Of a DNA stretch of 64,000 bases, positions 47,214 to 58,479 are shown one piece after another. This DNA is from Apium graveolens (Eukaryota; Streptophyta; Magnoliopsida; Apiales; Apiaceae). The DNA is taken from positions 124,455,205 to 124,519,204 of the forward strand of contig NC_133652.1 in the NCBI RefSeq assembly GCF_009905375.1, written 5' to 3'. Under the pieces are notes generated by a model, which searched no databases, was not told the DNA's origin, and saw only the letters and a list, made by a program, of their open reading frames with translations. Position numbers and translations under genes: made by a program. Position 1 is the first letter of the stretch. Each line of letters opens with the position of its first letter.

Positions 47214-47222
47214 TGCCTTCTA
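46839..47222 (+). repeat. Direct duplication of about 136 bp in gag
   Basis: 46839-46976 and 47087-47222 are nearly identical and code for the second zinc knuckle and the MPTPIYVPSSFPNMNVMPS segment. The right copy runs straight into the truncated LTR. It may mark the recombination that deleted the element. Confidence 0.8.
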
Positions 47223-47376
47223 CCAGAAAGGTTTTAAAGACTTGTATTTTTTGCAAATCATTCACATATATATTATTAAGTTAGAACCATTTTTCTTTAA
47301 TCTCAAAAAGTAGCCAGAATTACATTCAACCCCCCCCCCCTTTCTGTAATTCTTGTTGTATTGTTAGGGACTAACG
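47222..47376 (+). repeat. Truncated 3' LTR end
   Basis: It starts with ACCAGAAAGG, matching position 44645 of the 5' LTR, and ends TTAGGGACTAAC, matching the LTR terminus with changes. A run of 12 or 13 C near 47331 replaces the shorter C tract of the other LTRs. Confidence 0.72.
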
Positions 47377-49165
47377 AATATCATCATAATATTCTCCTAA
47401 AACTTCTTCTTTATCTTTAAACCAACTTACCACCTTTATATTCTCATAAGTTCCTTTATTTATTACCATTTCACCTCTTTCTCCTAAAATAAATTACTAT
47501 ATTGTATTTTCCTAAAACTTTTCTTTTAATTTTTAGCCAATTAAATATTACAAATACAAGTATCTATGCATATGTTTCTCAATATTTTTAAAAATTATTA
47601 TATTATATAATTATTTAAATTAAAGGAGAAGACGAGGGCAGTGAGGTGGTACCTCTCATATCTTTTCATCTATTTTTAAAATTTTCTCAATTTTTTTTAT
47701 AATTAAGTAAAAAAAATATTCTTTATTAACTAATAAATAATATGATATTATGATATTGGACTTATGAATAATGAGATATCGACTAATTGTAGTAAGCATG
47801 TTTACAAGAGAACGACTTTCTAAACTTCTTAATTTATTATATTTATTTATTTATTATTCATAATTTCAGAATAATCAAGATTAGATGAGAAATATAAAAA
47901 TGAACAAGAAAATGAAATATTATTTTAGAATGCCGGTACGAAGCGCGGCTAGTAAACTAGTACCTATATAAAGGAGAAGACAAGGACATATATATGACGC
48001 CTCTTAGATCGTCTCTTTCTATTTTTCGAAATTTCTCAATTTTTTGAGTTAATAAATATCAAAATTTACAATTAACTTATATTCACCTAAATATATTATG
48101 ATCATTCGTAATATTCTCCTAAAATATTTTTTTATATTATATTATATAATATACTTATGTAAAGTAAAGGAGAAGACGAGGGCAGTGAGGTGGCACATCT
48201 CATATCGTTTCGATCTATTTCTTAAATTTTTCTCAATTTTTTGTATAATTAAGTAAAAAAATACATTCATTATTGACAAATAAATAATATGATTTTATGA
48301 TATTAAATTTGTGAATAATGAGATAGAGACTAATTGAAGTAAGCATGTTTAACGAGAGAACGACTTTCTAAACTTTTTGATTTAATATATTTATTTATTA
48401 TTCATAATTTCAGAACCAAGAAAAAATTCAAAATATTAAAAAGAAAAATAAAATGGAATATTATTTTAGATTGCAGTTGCGAAGCGCAACTTAGTAAACT
48501 AGTACATATATAAAGGAAAAGACATGAACGTTTATATGATGCATCTTAGATTGTCTCATTCTATTTTTTGAATTTTCTTAATTTTTTGAGTTAAAAAATA
48601 TCAAAAACTACTATTAACTCATATTCTGCTAAATATATTATGATTATTCATAATATTCTCCTAAAGTTTCCGAAAAAACTTTCATTGATATTTTTGAAAT
48701 CAACTTACGATCATAATATTCTCTTAAAACTTTTACTTTTCTCTTTAAATAAATTTACCATCTTAATATTCTCCTAAATTTCATATTTAATACCATTTCT
48801 TCTTTTTCTCCGAAAATCAACTTACTATATTCTATCTAACTATGTTTCCTCAATATTTTTTAAAATCATTCTATTATTATATTATACTTATGTAAAGGAG
48901 AACACGAGTGCGGTAATGTGGTGCCTCTCATACCGTTTCAATTTATATATGTAATTTTCTCAAAATTTTATATTATTAAATAAAAAAATATTATATTCAT
49001 TATTGATTAAAAATATAATTTTATAATACTGGATTTGTGAATAATGAGAGAGCGACTCATTGGAGTAAATATATTTAACGATATAACGACTTTTTAAACT
49101 GTTTGATTTATTATATTTAGTTATATATTATTCATAATTTTATAATGACCAAGATCAGATAAGAA
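47377..49165. repeat. Three adjacent, diverged units with Helitron-like ends
   Basis: Units of about 540-660 bp follow each other in the same orientation, each containing AAAGGAGAAGACGAGGGCAGT or a close relative and TCTCAATTTTTT. Two unit ends are preserved. At 48476-48490 the hairpin GTTGCG-AAG-CGCAAC stands 8 bases before CTAG (48499-48502), followed by T. At 47932-47949 there is a decayed version of the hairpin before CTAG (47957-47960), again followed by T. A short hairpin before CTRR and insertion next to T are the hallmarks of Helitron 3' ends. No replicase-helicase is encoded. The third unit has lost its end. Confidence 0.5.
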
Positions 49166-49311
49166 ATCTATTATATATATAATAGAGGAAATAAAAGGTT
49201 GGTTGAGATAATTTATTCAATTAAAATTACTTAATTACCCCTTATAAATATATATTAATAAATATCAAACTTAATACTATATATTAATTACATCTAACTC
49301 ATTAATTATTA

Positions 49312-49570
49312 CTCCCTCCGTCCCAAAAAACATTTCTCGTTTTGACTTTTTACACTATTAATGATAAGCGATTGACTACTAATTTTCGTCTAATTTATAA
49401 GATCAAATATAGTCATGAGTGATCTTATTGGATTCGTATTTATGAGTACTTTAATACAATGAAGTTTTTATATTTAATACTAATACAAAATTAAAGATAT
49501 TAACAATCAAAAGTGTGTATAGGCAAACATGTCCAACACAAACGGGAAAAATATTTAGGGACGGAGGGAG
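49312..49570. mobile_element. Stowaway MITE (259 bp)
   Basis: CTCCCTCCGTCCC at the left end and its exact inverse GGGACGGAGGGAG at the right, flanked by TA on both sides (49310-49311 and 49571-49572). This is the signature of Stowaway (Tc1/mariner) elements. There is no coding capacity. Confidence 0.93.
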
Positions 49571-49572
49571 TA

Positions 49573-52189
49573 GTAATTATATATATATATATATAAATAT
49601 TACTACTTCGTTATTGACTATTAACAACTTAGATTATTAATGACTTCATATCACATACTTATGTCAAATTAACTATGATAAAACTCATTTAAACACATTT
49701 AACATTCCAATAAATTATATATGTATATGTACACACACTTATACAATTATTAAAAAGAAAAAAATGTATTCATATCAAGAGGATGGTCGTTATGCACACC
49801 GAAAACAGGGAATAAAGGTAAATAATACAAATAAAATTAATTTCTTCTTAATCAATTAACATAATATCGTCAAATAATGAATATTCATATTCAATGACCA
49901 CAATCCTAGAATTTAAAATTTCTCAAATCACTTACAAATTCATCTTTTACGAATAACATTTATCAGTTGTCTGATACAAAATTGGAAGAAAATTAATCTA
50001 ACAACACAAAAAATACATTTATTTCACTGATGTAACATGTATATAGGCTACTAACGCACGTGAGTTTAAAAATGTTATAAAATGTTAGAAAATGAAAAGT
50101 TTGAGGCTTATTTAAGATATGTTCTTAATGTAATTTCCTAAAACTAATTGTTGTAGGTTGATCCTTGATATGAGAACTTAAACTTTAATGTTTGGATATA
50201 AGTCATTTTCTTAGTTTAATCCATAAAAAAATTGAGTTGAACTTCGTAGTTTGAAATTAGTTATGTGGGTCTATCCCACATTGATAAGGTAAAGAAGGGT
50301 TGAGTACTTTATATAGTACCATGTGCAAATATAGTGTACAACTACTAAGACATGTGGGTGTACATTGAGTTATTGTGTGCCTCGCGCGCACAAGCACATA
50401 CCCGCACTGCCGCCTCGACTCTCCACGACACGAGTCGGGTCGAAGGATGATTTGGGCGAATGTCTCAGCATCTCGCGTACACGAGGCGACCTAAGAGAGG
50501 AATTTTACTGTTTGATTAATTGAAATATTTAATGATTTATTATATTATTTTAATATGAATATTGATCAGTGTTTCTATAACAGGACATATCAATATTTGT
50601 TGAATTAGAGTTTAACAAACTCTGATATGCTAAATAAATACTGATGGATATCAACATTTGCTATAAGGCATAATAAATGCTGATATGATATCAGCATTTT
50701 GCTGGATGGCTGTTAAATGCTGCTACGTGACCGTTACAGTTCTGATTCTGGAAATATTCTGTTAAATACAATTCAAGTCAGAATATTTATTTTATTAATG
50801 TAATATATTCAGTTACGTTTTAATTTATATTGTATACAGAACTAAATATTTGAAAAAGATATACAAACATCACAAACTTGTGAAACCCTAACTACCTCTT
50901 CTCTCTTTTTCTCCCCTCCACGATATACAGATTACAGCATAGATTTTCTGGGCGAAATGAGGAGCAGGTCGTTGTTGAGCATTATGTGTCTGTGAACGGA
51001 GTGCTCTGCGTTGTTGTTTCCTGAAAGCGATATTATGCAACCCATCACAGCGTAAGTGGGGGCAATAATCACTTGAAAAACAGTTTAGGTTTCTCGAAGG
51101 CTATGCGCCCCAGCTGTTGATAGTTCTTTCAGATTTGTTAAAACTTCTATTAAAGTTAAGTGTTCTATTATCTCTTTGTCAATCCAGCTACTCACTATAT
51201 ATTGTTGTTTTGCCTTCATGTTTTGTTTCGTTATTTGGTTTATTGTCTATTCTTACCTAATCCTGATTATATAACTGTCCCATTATTGTGCGTAGTGATA
51301 GATTATATCCAACGTAAAATACACAAACCGAAAAAACTCATTCTAACAAGATAGGCCATTCTACGCATACACAAATAAATACTCGTAATATAACAAACTT
51401 ATATTTTATTTAACAATTATATATAAAAATTTTACAATAGCCGAGATTAGAGTATATCCATACATCGCACGGGTTATAGAGCTAGTTTAACAAACGAGAC
51501 ATTATTTTAAAACGTCGCTCAGAAAACTAGTAATATTATATATGTCAAGAGTTTTATCAAACAGAATTCGATTATTTCGTGTAATCGTGTTCATTATTTA
51601 ATCCTTCGGGGTCCCTTAACAAGACAATGCGTATACTTATATACAAGCCCATAACCCGTGCAATGCACGAGCTAATTATAACATAATATTATTATTTATA
51701 TAATATTTTTTGTAAAAATAAAAAAAAATTATAAAAGATAACTAAATAAAATATAATAACTATGTATTATGGAAATTAATGATACATATATTTTTTATAT
51801 TATATTTTTGTCAGATTCAAATTTGGATATTTCAAATATTAAGATTTAGAATATTTTTCATATTGAATATAACGATTCTCATATATTTACTTTAAAATAT
51901 AATAATACCATTACATATCAAAACTAAATTATTAAAATTGAAAGATATTAAAAATGTGACATGGCTACTCATATTTTAATACTTACATCATAATTTTTTT
52001 TATAACTAAAATTTTAGTGTACAACCCCTAAATGCAATTTTTTTTACTTCGAAAACATTCATTTTTTAGTTATCTATTCTTAAATATAGTGTGTGTGTAT
52101 ATATATATGTATGTATGTAGACTAAGAGAATTTATAAATTTGAAGTGAGTGAAACAAATTGGAAATAAATATGAGGTGAGTGAAACAAA
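49573..52189. other. AT-rich region with an unassigned LTR-like segment
   Basis: No gene is supported. About 50262-51060 looks like retroelement LTR or leader. It has a GTGGGTCTATCCCACATTGA start, a GC-rich patch (50395-50510), and several copies of the ATATCAGCATTTG motif also found in the LTRs at 61184 and 63440. A CT-rich leader and ATGAGGAGCAGGTCG near 50957 follow. At 51466-51490 and 51645-51670 inverted GCACGGGTTATA / ATAACCCGTGC motifs resemble small-transposon ends. I could not define borders. Confidence 0.35.
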
Positions 52190-52224
52190 TATGAGGTGGT
52201 GACATTTTTAAAATTTTATAATGA

Positions 52225-53215
52225 AATTAAAAAAAACTAAATAAAAAGGAGGCACGTAAATAATATAACCCAACATTTTATTTACTCAAAAATTAGAATA
52301 ATAAAAAAATAATTTGATAAAAAGAGAGGATGTGATTTATCTAATAAGAATTTTAAAGTAACTAAAGATATTACGTAACACAATGGTAGTGATATGAAAT
52401 ACTTAGAGTTGTCTGATTATTAGTAGATACAACAATATACCTATTTTTAATAAAAATTGTGCGAAAGATCGTTTTTTATAATTTTTCAACATAAAAGGGC
52501 AAAATTGTAATTTTACCGCCATTCAATGTGCCCCTAATCCTTTTTAATATATAGAAGGAGATATAATTATAAATTGAACTATGGAAAGTAAAAAATGGAG
52601 TCACATAAAGCAACATTTTATTCACTCAAAAGTTAAAATAATAGAAAAAGTTAAGATCAAAACAGAATATGTGGTTAATCTAATAAATTTTTTAAAAAGA
52701 ATTTAATGAGATTTGTAGCATAATGTTAGTGACATGTACTTCAATATTAGAAAGTTAGCAGTTCGAATCTTGGTGTATACATAAATTATTCTTAATTTTA
52801 GTTTAAATTATATAGGAGTGTCATTTGTGTAATTTTGAAAATGAAAGGGTAAACTTGTAACTTAACAGCCATTAAAATGACTCAAATAATTATAAGTTAG
52901 ACTCTTAAAATTAAAACACGGAGTTACATAAAACAATGTTTTATTTACCCAAAAGTTAAAATAATAGAAAAATATAATATGAGAAAAAGAGAAGATGTGG
53001 TTTATCTAATAAATTTTTTTAAGAGGATTCAATACTTCAATAATAGAAGGTTATGGGTTCGAATCTTGGTGTATACATAAGTTATTCTTAATTTTAGCAT
53101 AAATTATATATGAGTGTTATGTGTGTAATTCTTTAAAATGAAAGGGTAAACTTGTAATTTCACAGTCATTCAAATGGCTCAATTTTCCCTTAATTGTCAT
53201 TTAATATATAGAAGA
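52225..53215 (+). repeat. Three adjacent units with tRNA-like internal promoter boxes
   Basis: Units of about 300-330 bp in the same orientation share ACATTTTATTTACTCAAAAGTTA, GGTTTATCTAATAA, AAAATGAAAGGGTAAACTTGTAA and TTAATATATAGAAG. Box A-like sequence occurs at 52376-52392 (TAACACAATGGTAGTGA) and 52716-52732 (TAGCATAATGTTAGTGA). Box B-like GTTCGAATCT occurs at 52761-52770 and 53057-53066, about 45 bp after box A in unit 2. This pattern fits tRNA-derived SINEs. Unit 1 has lost box B and unit 3 has lost box A. Confidence 0.5.
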
Positions 53216-54149
53216 AGATTATCATATTATTATTATATTTACTTTTTATTATAAAAGGTAAATTATGAAATAAAATAAACAAATTTTTGAAATTTATGAT
53301 ATTAATTTTAATATAAATTATTTAATCTTATTTTTTTCAAATTTATTTATTAATTTTACGATCCAAATATGTCTTTGATATAAATGACCAATGGAGTAGT
53401 TTTTTGGTAGCAGTCCTCTTGCGTGGGAAATTTGGCAGGACTAATTGATGTATAACTTGTCTATATGACATTTTTTAATTAATTATATATATTTTTAGTC
53501 TGCAGGACGAACGAAAAGTGTTTTTGCCGAGAGATAGGCATACATTGAGTCGGCCTAGTCTGTAGCAGTAGAATTTTTATTTTTTTTAATGAAAAATGAT
53601 AAGTGTTAGCTTTTTTTTGGAAAGTGTTAATCAATAAACAAACAAAATCATGTTTTACTTATAATAGTATAGTATGAATAGATAGATTAATATTATTATC
53701 TTTTAAAAATATTTTTAAATATTTTTTTCTTGATTAACACAATCCACAATCCTGACAAAACACAAGATATTGCTTGAAATTTTAAAATACTGGAATAAAT
53801 GAACGCCATCATTTTAAAATACTTGATTTATTTTTTTAATAAAATTATATTTATTTAAGTTTTATTTTGAAAGGTGTTAACATTATTTTTAGAAAATGTT
53901 AACCAACCTATCAAACGAAATCATGTTTTGCTTGTAATAGTATAGATAGTATAGATAGATAGATAGATTTTGTCAAAATATTTTATTCATTATTTTTTAA
54001 ATACTTTTAATTTTGAAAAATCTAAAAAATATTGTGTAAAAGCCCTTTTTATAGCCCCCCTAGAGTTTTTCTTCATATTCCAGGTTTCATAATTTGGGTG
54101 GTGGCTGTCTACAAGGGCGGTGGAATTATTTGGTATTTGCCCTGTTAGA
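53216..54149. other. AT-rich intergenic DNA, no gene seen
   Basis: Only short open frames. Short ATAG/GATA repeats occur near 53680 and 53940. Two similar stretches around AATCATGTTTTRCTT (53646 and 53920) suggest an old duplication. Confidence 0.4.
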
Positions 54150-55236
54150 CTCCAACAAGATGTATCTGTTAACTAAAAAGTTTAGATCACATATAATATA
54201 CATATTAGCTAAAAAACTATTACTCTAATCCTGACTACTGTTAGCAATATTTTTACAAATCCTCTATCCAGTCTTCTATATTTGTTGATCTTCAGGATTT
54301 ATGCTCTAGTAATGTTAGCTATATTTATTAGCTATATTCGGAATATTATTTTATTTTTAATTTTAAATATACAATTAAAATAAATTTAAGCTAATTATAT
54401 TCAATACAATTGAAAATAAAACAGTTATTTCAATCAAAAATATTTAATGACGATATTTTTATTTTTTTTATATTTATGTAAATATTTTAAAGTAAATATT
54501 ATAAAATTGAAAAATTATTACAATTATAAGCATAATAAAATTAATATATAGAAACGTTAGTTACAAATATATAGAAATTATAAGTGAAGCATAGTTTATT
54601 ATAATATAATATTAGATTTTTTTAAATAAGTATTAAAGTTACATATATTAAATATAAAACAAGAGTTTTAAAACAATGTTTTAAAAAATATAAATATATG
54701 TATGTATCACTGTTTAAATTAGGTAAATAGCTAATGACTACATGATCAACAAATATAGAAAACCGGATAGAAAATATGTAAAAATATTGCTAACAGGTTT
54801 CCGGGTGAAATAATGTTAAAAATAACAATTTTTTGGGGCAAATGGCTGAAAATACCCATTCTGAAAGTGGATGGCTGAAAATACCGTTTTGGATACGCAT
54901 TTGTCATTTGGGTATCGTGTTTTGTACTAGATACACATTTGTCAAATGGGTATTCAATTTTATTTTTAAAATAAGCATTTGACAAATGCGTATCTTTAGT
55001 AATTTTCTTAGATACCTAATTCTCAAATGCATATTACACTTACCCAATTACAAAATGCGTATCCAAAACGGTATTTTCAGCCATGTATTTTGAAAATAGG
55101 TATTTTCAGTGATTGCACCCAAAAATGGATATTTTTAAATATCACCCTTTCTGGGTTGGAGGGATACTTTTTTTAGCTAATATGTATATGATACTACCTC
55201 ATAGACTTTTTAGTTAAAAGGTGCATCCCGTTGGAG
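54150..55236. mobile_element. Element with long terminal inverted repeats (about 1.09 kb)
   Basis: The left arm from CTCCAACAAGATGTATCTGTTAA to ATACATATTAGCTAAAAAA is mirrored at the right end by TTTTTTTAGCTAATATGTATAT to GTGCATCCCGTTGGAG. Arms are roughly 80-90 bp with mismatches. No ORF is supported. The flanks gave no convincing target duplication, so I leave the superfamily open. A second inverted-repeat element is nested inside. Confidence 0.55.
54833..55132. mobile_element. Nested hairpin MITE (about 300 bp)
   Basis: The inner arms starting GGCTGAAAATACCGTTTTGG at 54873 and ending with the inverse at 55082 match over about 32 bp with one indel. Weaker outer arms extend to GGGGCAAATGG and TGATTGCACCC. 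In the interior, ATTTGTCAAATGGGTAT and its inverses repeat again. The whole can fold into one long hairpin. It lies within the larger inverted-repeat element, so it inserted later or is its internal fold. Confidence 0.6.
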
Positions 55237-55472
55237 ATATTCTATTTCAAACCTAAACCTGATTACACGTTGATACATATATATATTTATATTATTTAAA
55301 ACACAAATATGTGCTCCTTTTTTATACTAGACGTATTAAATATTCTTTTCGGGTTGTAGTCTAAACTTTTATGCCCCATATGGAAATAAAAACTAATATA
55401 TTTTTCATGAATGCTAGTGAATAGTGATTCTATATTTTAAGTAACCGATGGCTGCTCACTTCATTATGATGA

Positions 55473-55628
55473 TCAATGATGTTTATTTTCATTAGTGCAA
55501 ATAATGTGGTGCAGGAGGAGTTTGATCATTTTCACTTTTTGCAGATTTGTGCAACTCTTATTGGTCAATGATGTTTATTTTCATTAGTGCACGTAACCTT
55601 TTGCAGATTTGTGCAACTCTTATTGGTT
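55473..55628. repeat. Short local duplication
   Basis: TCAATGATGTTTATTTTCATTAGTGCA occurs at 55473 and 55565, and TTTTGCAGATTTGTGCAACTC in the two halves 62 bp apart. One copy lacks about 30 bp. It lies directly upstream of the ataxin-10 pseudogene. Confidence 0.75.
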
Positions 55629-55708
55629 TCGTGGTGTAAGAAGAACTGAGTAATTGGTGGTGCTGTAGCATTCTCTGTTGATTTTAAGTGTACTTTTTAA
55701 TTTCTGCC

Positions 55709-57275
55709 ATGGACGTGCTCAGTTATTAAAACTCTCCATACCACAAGATATATTGCAGTCTTTGTTTATCGCTTTAAACTCGTCTACGTTAGAGATAGCC
55801 TTGGAACAGCTCATAAAAATTGCCAGGGAAACTGATGGACGCACACAACTTGCTTCCAGAAACGTCCTGACTATGGTACTTAAGCTCTGCCAATGTGTTT
55901 CTGACGCTTCTTGTCGCCATATACTTTTATCGTCTCTAAAGCTCCTTAGAAACTTGTGTGCGGCAGAGTTGATCAACCAAAACTCATTTATTGAACGAAA
56001 TGGTGTTGGAATTGTTAATTCCATTATACTTTGCGCCAATAGATCTTCAGATTTTGAAATGGTAAGGAGAGGATTGCAAATTCTCGGAAATGTCTCATTG
56101 GCGGGTAAAGAACACCAGCATGCTGTGTGGAATGAAATATTTACACCTGAAATTGTTGAGATCTCACAAATCCGAGAGGGGGGGACATGTGATCCTATCC
56201 TTACCATTTCACCTGAAATCCTTTGTGTATGATTTTTTATACATGCCTAGAAGGCAATCCCGAATTCCTTTCAATATCTGCTCAGATAAAGGGTTGCCTG
56301 TGCTTATTGAGATTATTCGGACTGCTTCAACAGGTTTATTGTCGTTTCACTTGCTTTTATATTTTCTCATCTTTGTTACGAAAAGAGTTTAGTGTTTTTA
56401 ACTTTCTATATTTCTTTGATATTATCAGTTGGCTCTGGAGAAGATTGGTTTGAGTTACTTCTTTCAAAAATCTGCATCGAAGAATCAAACTTATCACCTT
56501 TTTTCTCTAAATTATCTTTGTGTGATAATACCACATTGAAGATTGATCTTTTTGGTCCTGAGCAAGCATTTCTGTTGAGCAGCCTATCAAAAATCTTGAA
56601 TGAGCAAATCAGTGATATCAGCATATTTAATGATTTTGCTTTATCTATTCTTGGAATATTTACAAAAGCTGCTGGAGTTGTTGATTTCACATCAAGGGGG
56701 AAATCAGGTCTTCCGACTGGGTTTCCCAATATCGATGTTTTTGGATACTCTCTGACAATATTGAGAGATATTTGCGCCTGCGATTATAGTGAAGGTAAAT
56801 CTGTTGATGCTGTTGAGTCTTTGCTGTCAACGGGATTTCTAGAACTACTTCTTGATCTGCTCTGTGATCTTGAGCCTCCAGCAATAATTAGGAAAGCTGT
56901 GAGACAGGGGAAGCTTGATGAGGGAACATCATCACACTCGGACAAGTGTTGCCCTTATAAAGGTTTCCGCAGGGACCTTGTTGCAGTTGTGGGCACTGTG
57001 CATATCGCAGGAAGCATGTACAAGATTGGATTAGAGAAAATAACAAACTTCTAGTATTGTTGCAACAGTGTGTAACTGATGATGATAATCCATTCTTGAG
57101 GGAGTGGGGAATCTGGTCAATGAGGAACTTATGGGAAGGAAATGAATAAAATCAACGGAAAGTAAGTGAACTGGAGGTTCAAGGATCTGTGGATATGCCT
57201 GAACTCGCTGGTCTAGGCCTCAAAGTTGAGGTTGATCCAAAAACTAAACGTGCAAAACTTGTTAATGTGTCTTGA
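55709..57275 (+). pseudogene. Ataxin-10 homologue, broken
   Basis: Conceptual pieces match plant ataxin-10-like proteins (the MEE50 type of Arabidopsis) with armadillo-like helices and the C-terminal Atx10homo_assoc domain. Examples are LKLLRNLCAAELINQNSFIE, LQILGNVSLAGKEHQ, TVGSGEDW-like at the exon junction, and near the end DDDNPFLREWGIWSMRNL and LGLKVEVDPKTKRAKLV. One intron, 56334-56428, has normal borders. Damage: the ATG at 55709 is out of frame with the body, a 26-bp insertion at 56197-56222 shifts the frame, a further shift lies near 56270, a base is missing near 56995, and TAA occurs at 57147-57149. Expected stop TGA 57273-57275. The intron shows it is not a retrocopy. Plant ataxin-10-like genes are needed in embryo development, so a working copy should exist elsewhere. 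Confidence 0.82.
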
Positions 57276-57346
57276 ATATTTAGCTTCCTGTGCCAACAAT
57301 TTTCAATCCATGTACTTAGTTGACAGATAATTTTTGCAGGTATATT

Positions 57347-57759
57347 GGGTCTGTTTGGCTAACAACTTATAAGCCACTTTTGGCTTATAAGTTCGTAACA
57401 GCTTATTTACGAGTGTTTGTCGACTCAATTTATAAGTTAAATTTATAACTTATAAGCTGATAAGTTGAATGTTAGTAACGACGTACTTTTTTCAACTTAT
57501 TTTGATTTTTCACTGATTTCTTAACCTCATTTTTAAAATATATATTTTTAAATGTTAATCCAACTTAAAATTCAAGAATTTAGATAATTATATTTAATAA
57601 TTATGTAGTTTAATTCATTTAAGTAAAAAAATTCTGACTTATAAGTAAAATTATCCAAACACTTATTTAACTTATAAGTATTCTTTTACTTATCACTTAT
57701 AATTTACTTATTCATTTTAAACCGTAAGTTACTTATTTTAAAATTTCCCAAATGGGCAC
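57347..57759. mobile_element. Candidate MITE (413 bp)
   Basis: It starts GGGTCTGTTTGGCTAACAAC and ends TTTCCCAAATGGGCAC, flanked by ATT on both sides. Its interior repeats ACTTATAAG and AACTTATAAGT many times in both orientations. These are common features of small plant DNA elements with GGGYCTGTTTGG-type ends. It lies 70 bp beyond the ataxin-10 stop. Arms match only in part. Confidence 0.45.
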
Positions 57760-57866
57760 ATTATCATTTCTTTCCATTCTTTTTACTTTTAACTGTGTAC
57801 CTTATTTATGCAGTTTGGAGTAGCTAGTCCTGGATTTATCTCCCACTGAGTTTTAACCATTATGAA

Positions 57867-57932
57867 CCTACCGTTGACTTGGGTAGCTTAAATGCATACC
57901 CTACCGTTGACTTGGGTAGCTTAAATGCATAC
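57867..57932. repeat. Exact tandem duplication of 33 bp
   Basis: CCTACCGTTGACTTGGGTAG with its 13-base continuation is present twice without a difference, so the duplication is recent. Confidence 0.92.
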
Positions 57933-58479
57933 AGATCAATCTTTCAGAAATTTATAAATGTCATGAAAATTGAAATTGCATAAAAAGATGAGCATTTGTT
58001 TTGGCTCAAGCTTTGAACATGAATGTCACTCCTGTTTCTGTTAAATAGATACTTCATAATTATGTACCCACTGAAATCTTAAGGACTAAAAAATCCAAGT
58101 AATAAAATGTTACTGCAGTGAGAAGAAATTTACTGCAGTTGAGGGAAATGATTTAGTTAATCCTAGTGAGCAAAATCTAACTCTGAAGTTAAGACATGAG
58201 TAGTGTGAGAAGTAATGAGACTACTTCAAAAGAGCATTGAGAAATAAGGGGATACTTATTTTGTTTTGCAGGTGCTCAAAGTTTACCAAAAACAAATATT
58301 ATCATGCATCCTGTAGCCCCTCGGAAACACCATGTAACATCAAGTGCAAATGCCGATATTTTCCCTACAGGTATAAATACCGATATCTTACTGCAGTCCA
58401 CTTTATCTACACTTCATCCATCATGACAATCCATGTTGTGACTGAGAAAGTACAATAGTTCATTCATATTTCTATTCCA

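Larger units (their letters stand above)
43789..47376 (+). mobile_element. Deleted Sirevirus-like copia element
   Basis: A full 5' LTR (43789-44838), a methionine-tRNA type primer site, and gag with two zinc-knuckle regions are followed at 47222 directly by the last 155 bp of the 3' LTR. The rest of gag, all of pol and the 3' ORF are missing, presumably through recombination. The flanks (GATTT and AATAT) do not match, so no target duplication is visible. The LTR is the same family as 6594-7600. Confidence 0.8.

Noticed and set aside
57347..57759. ATT flanks as proof of a PIF/Harbinger element
   Set aside because: Three A/T bases match easily by chance in this DNA and the end repeats are imperfect; kept only as a candidate.
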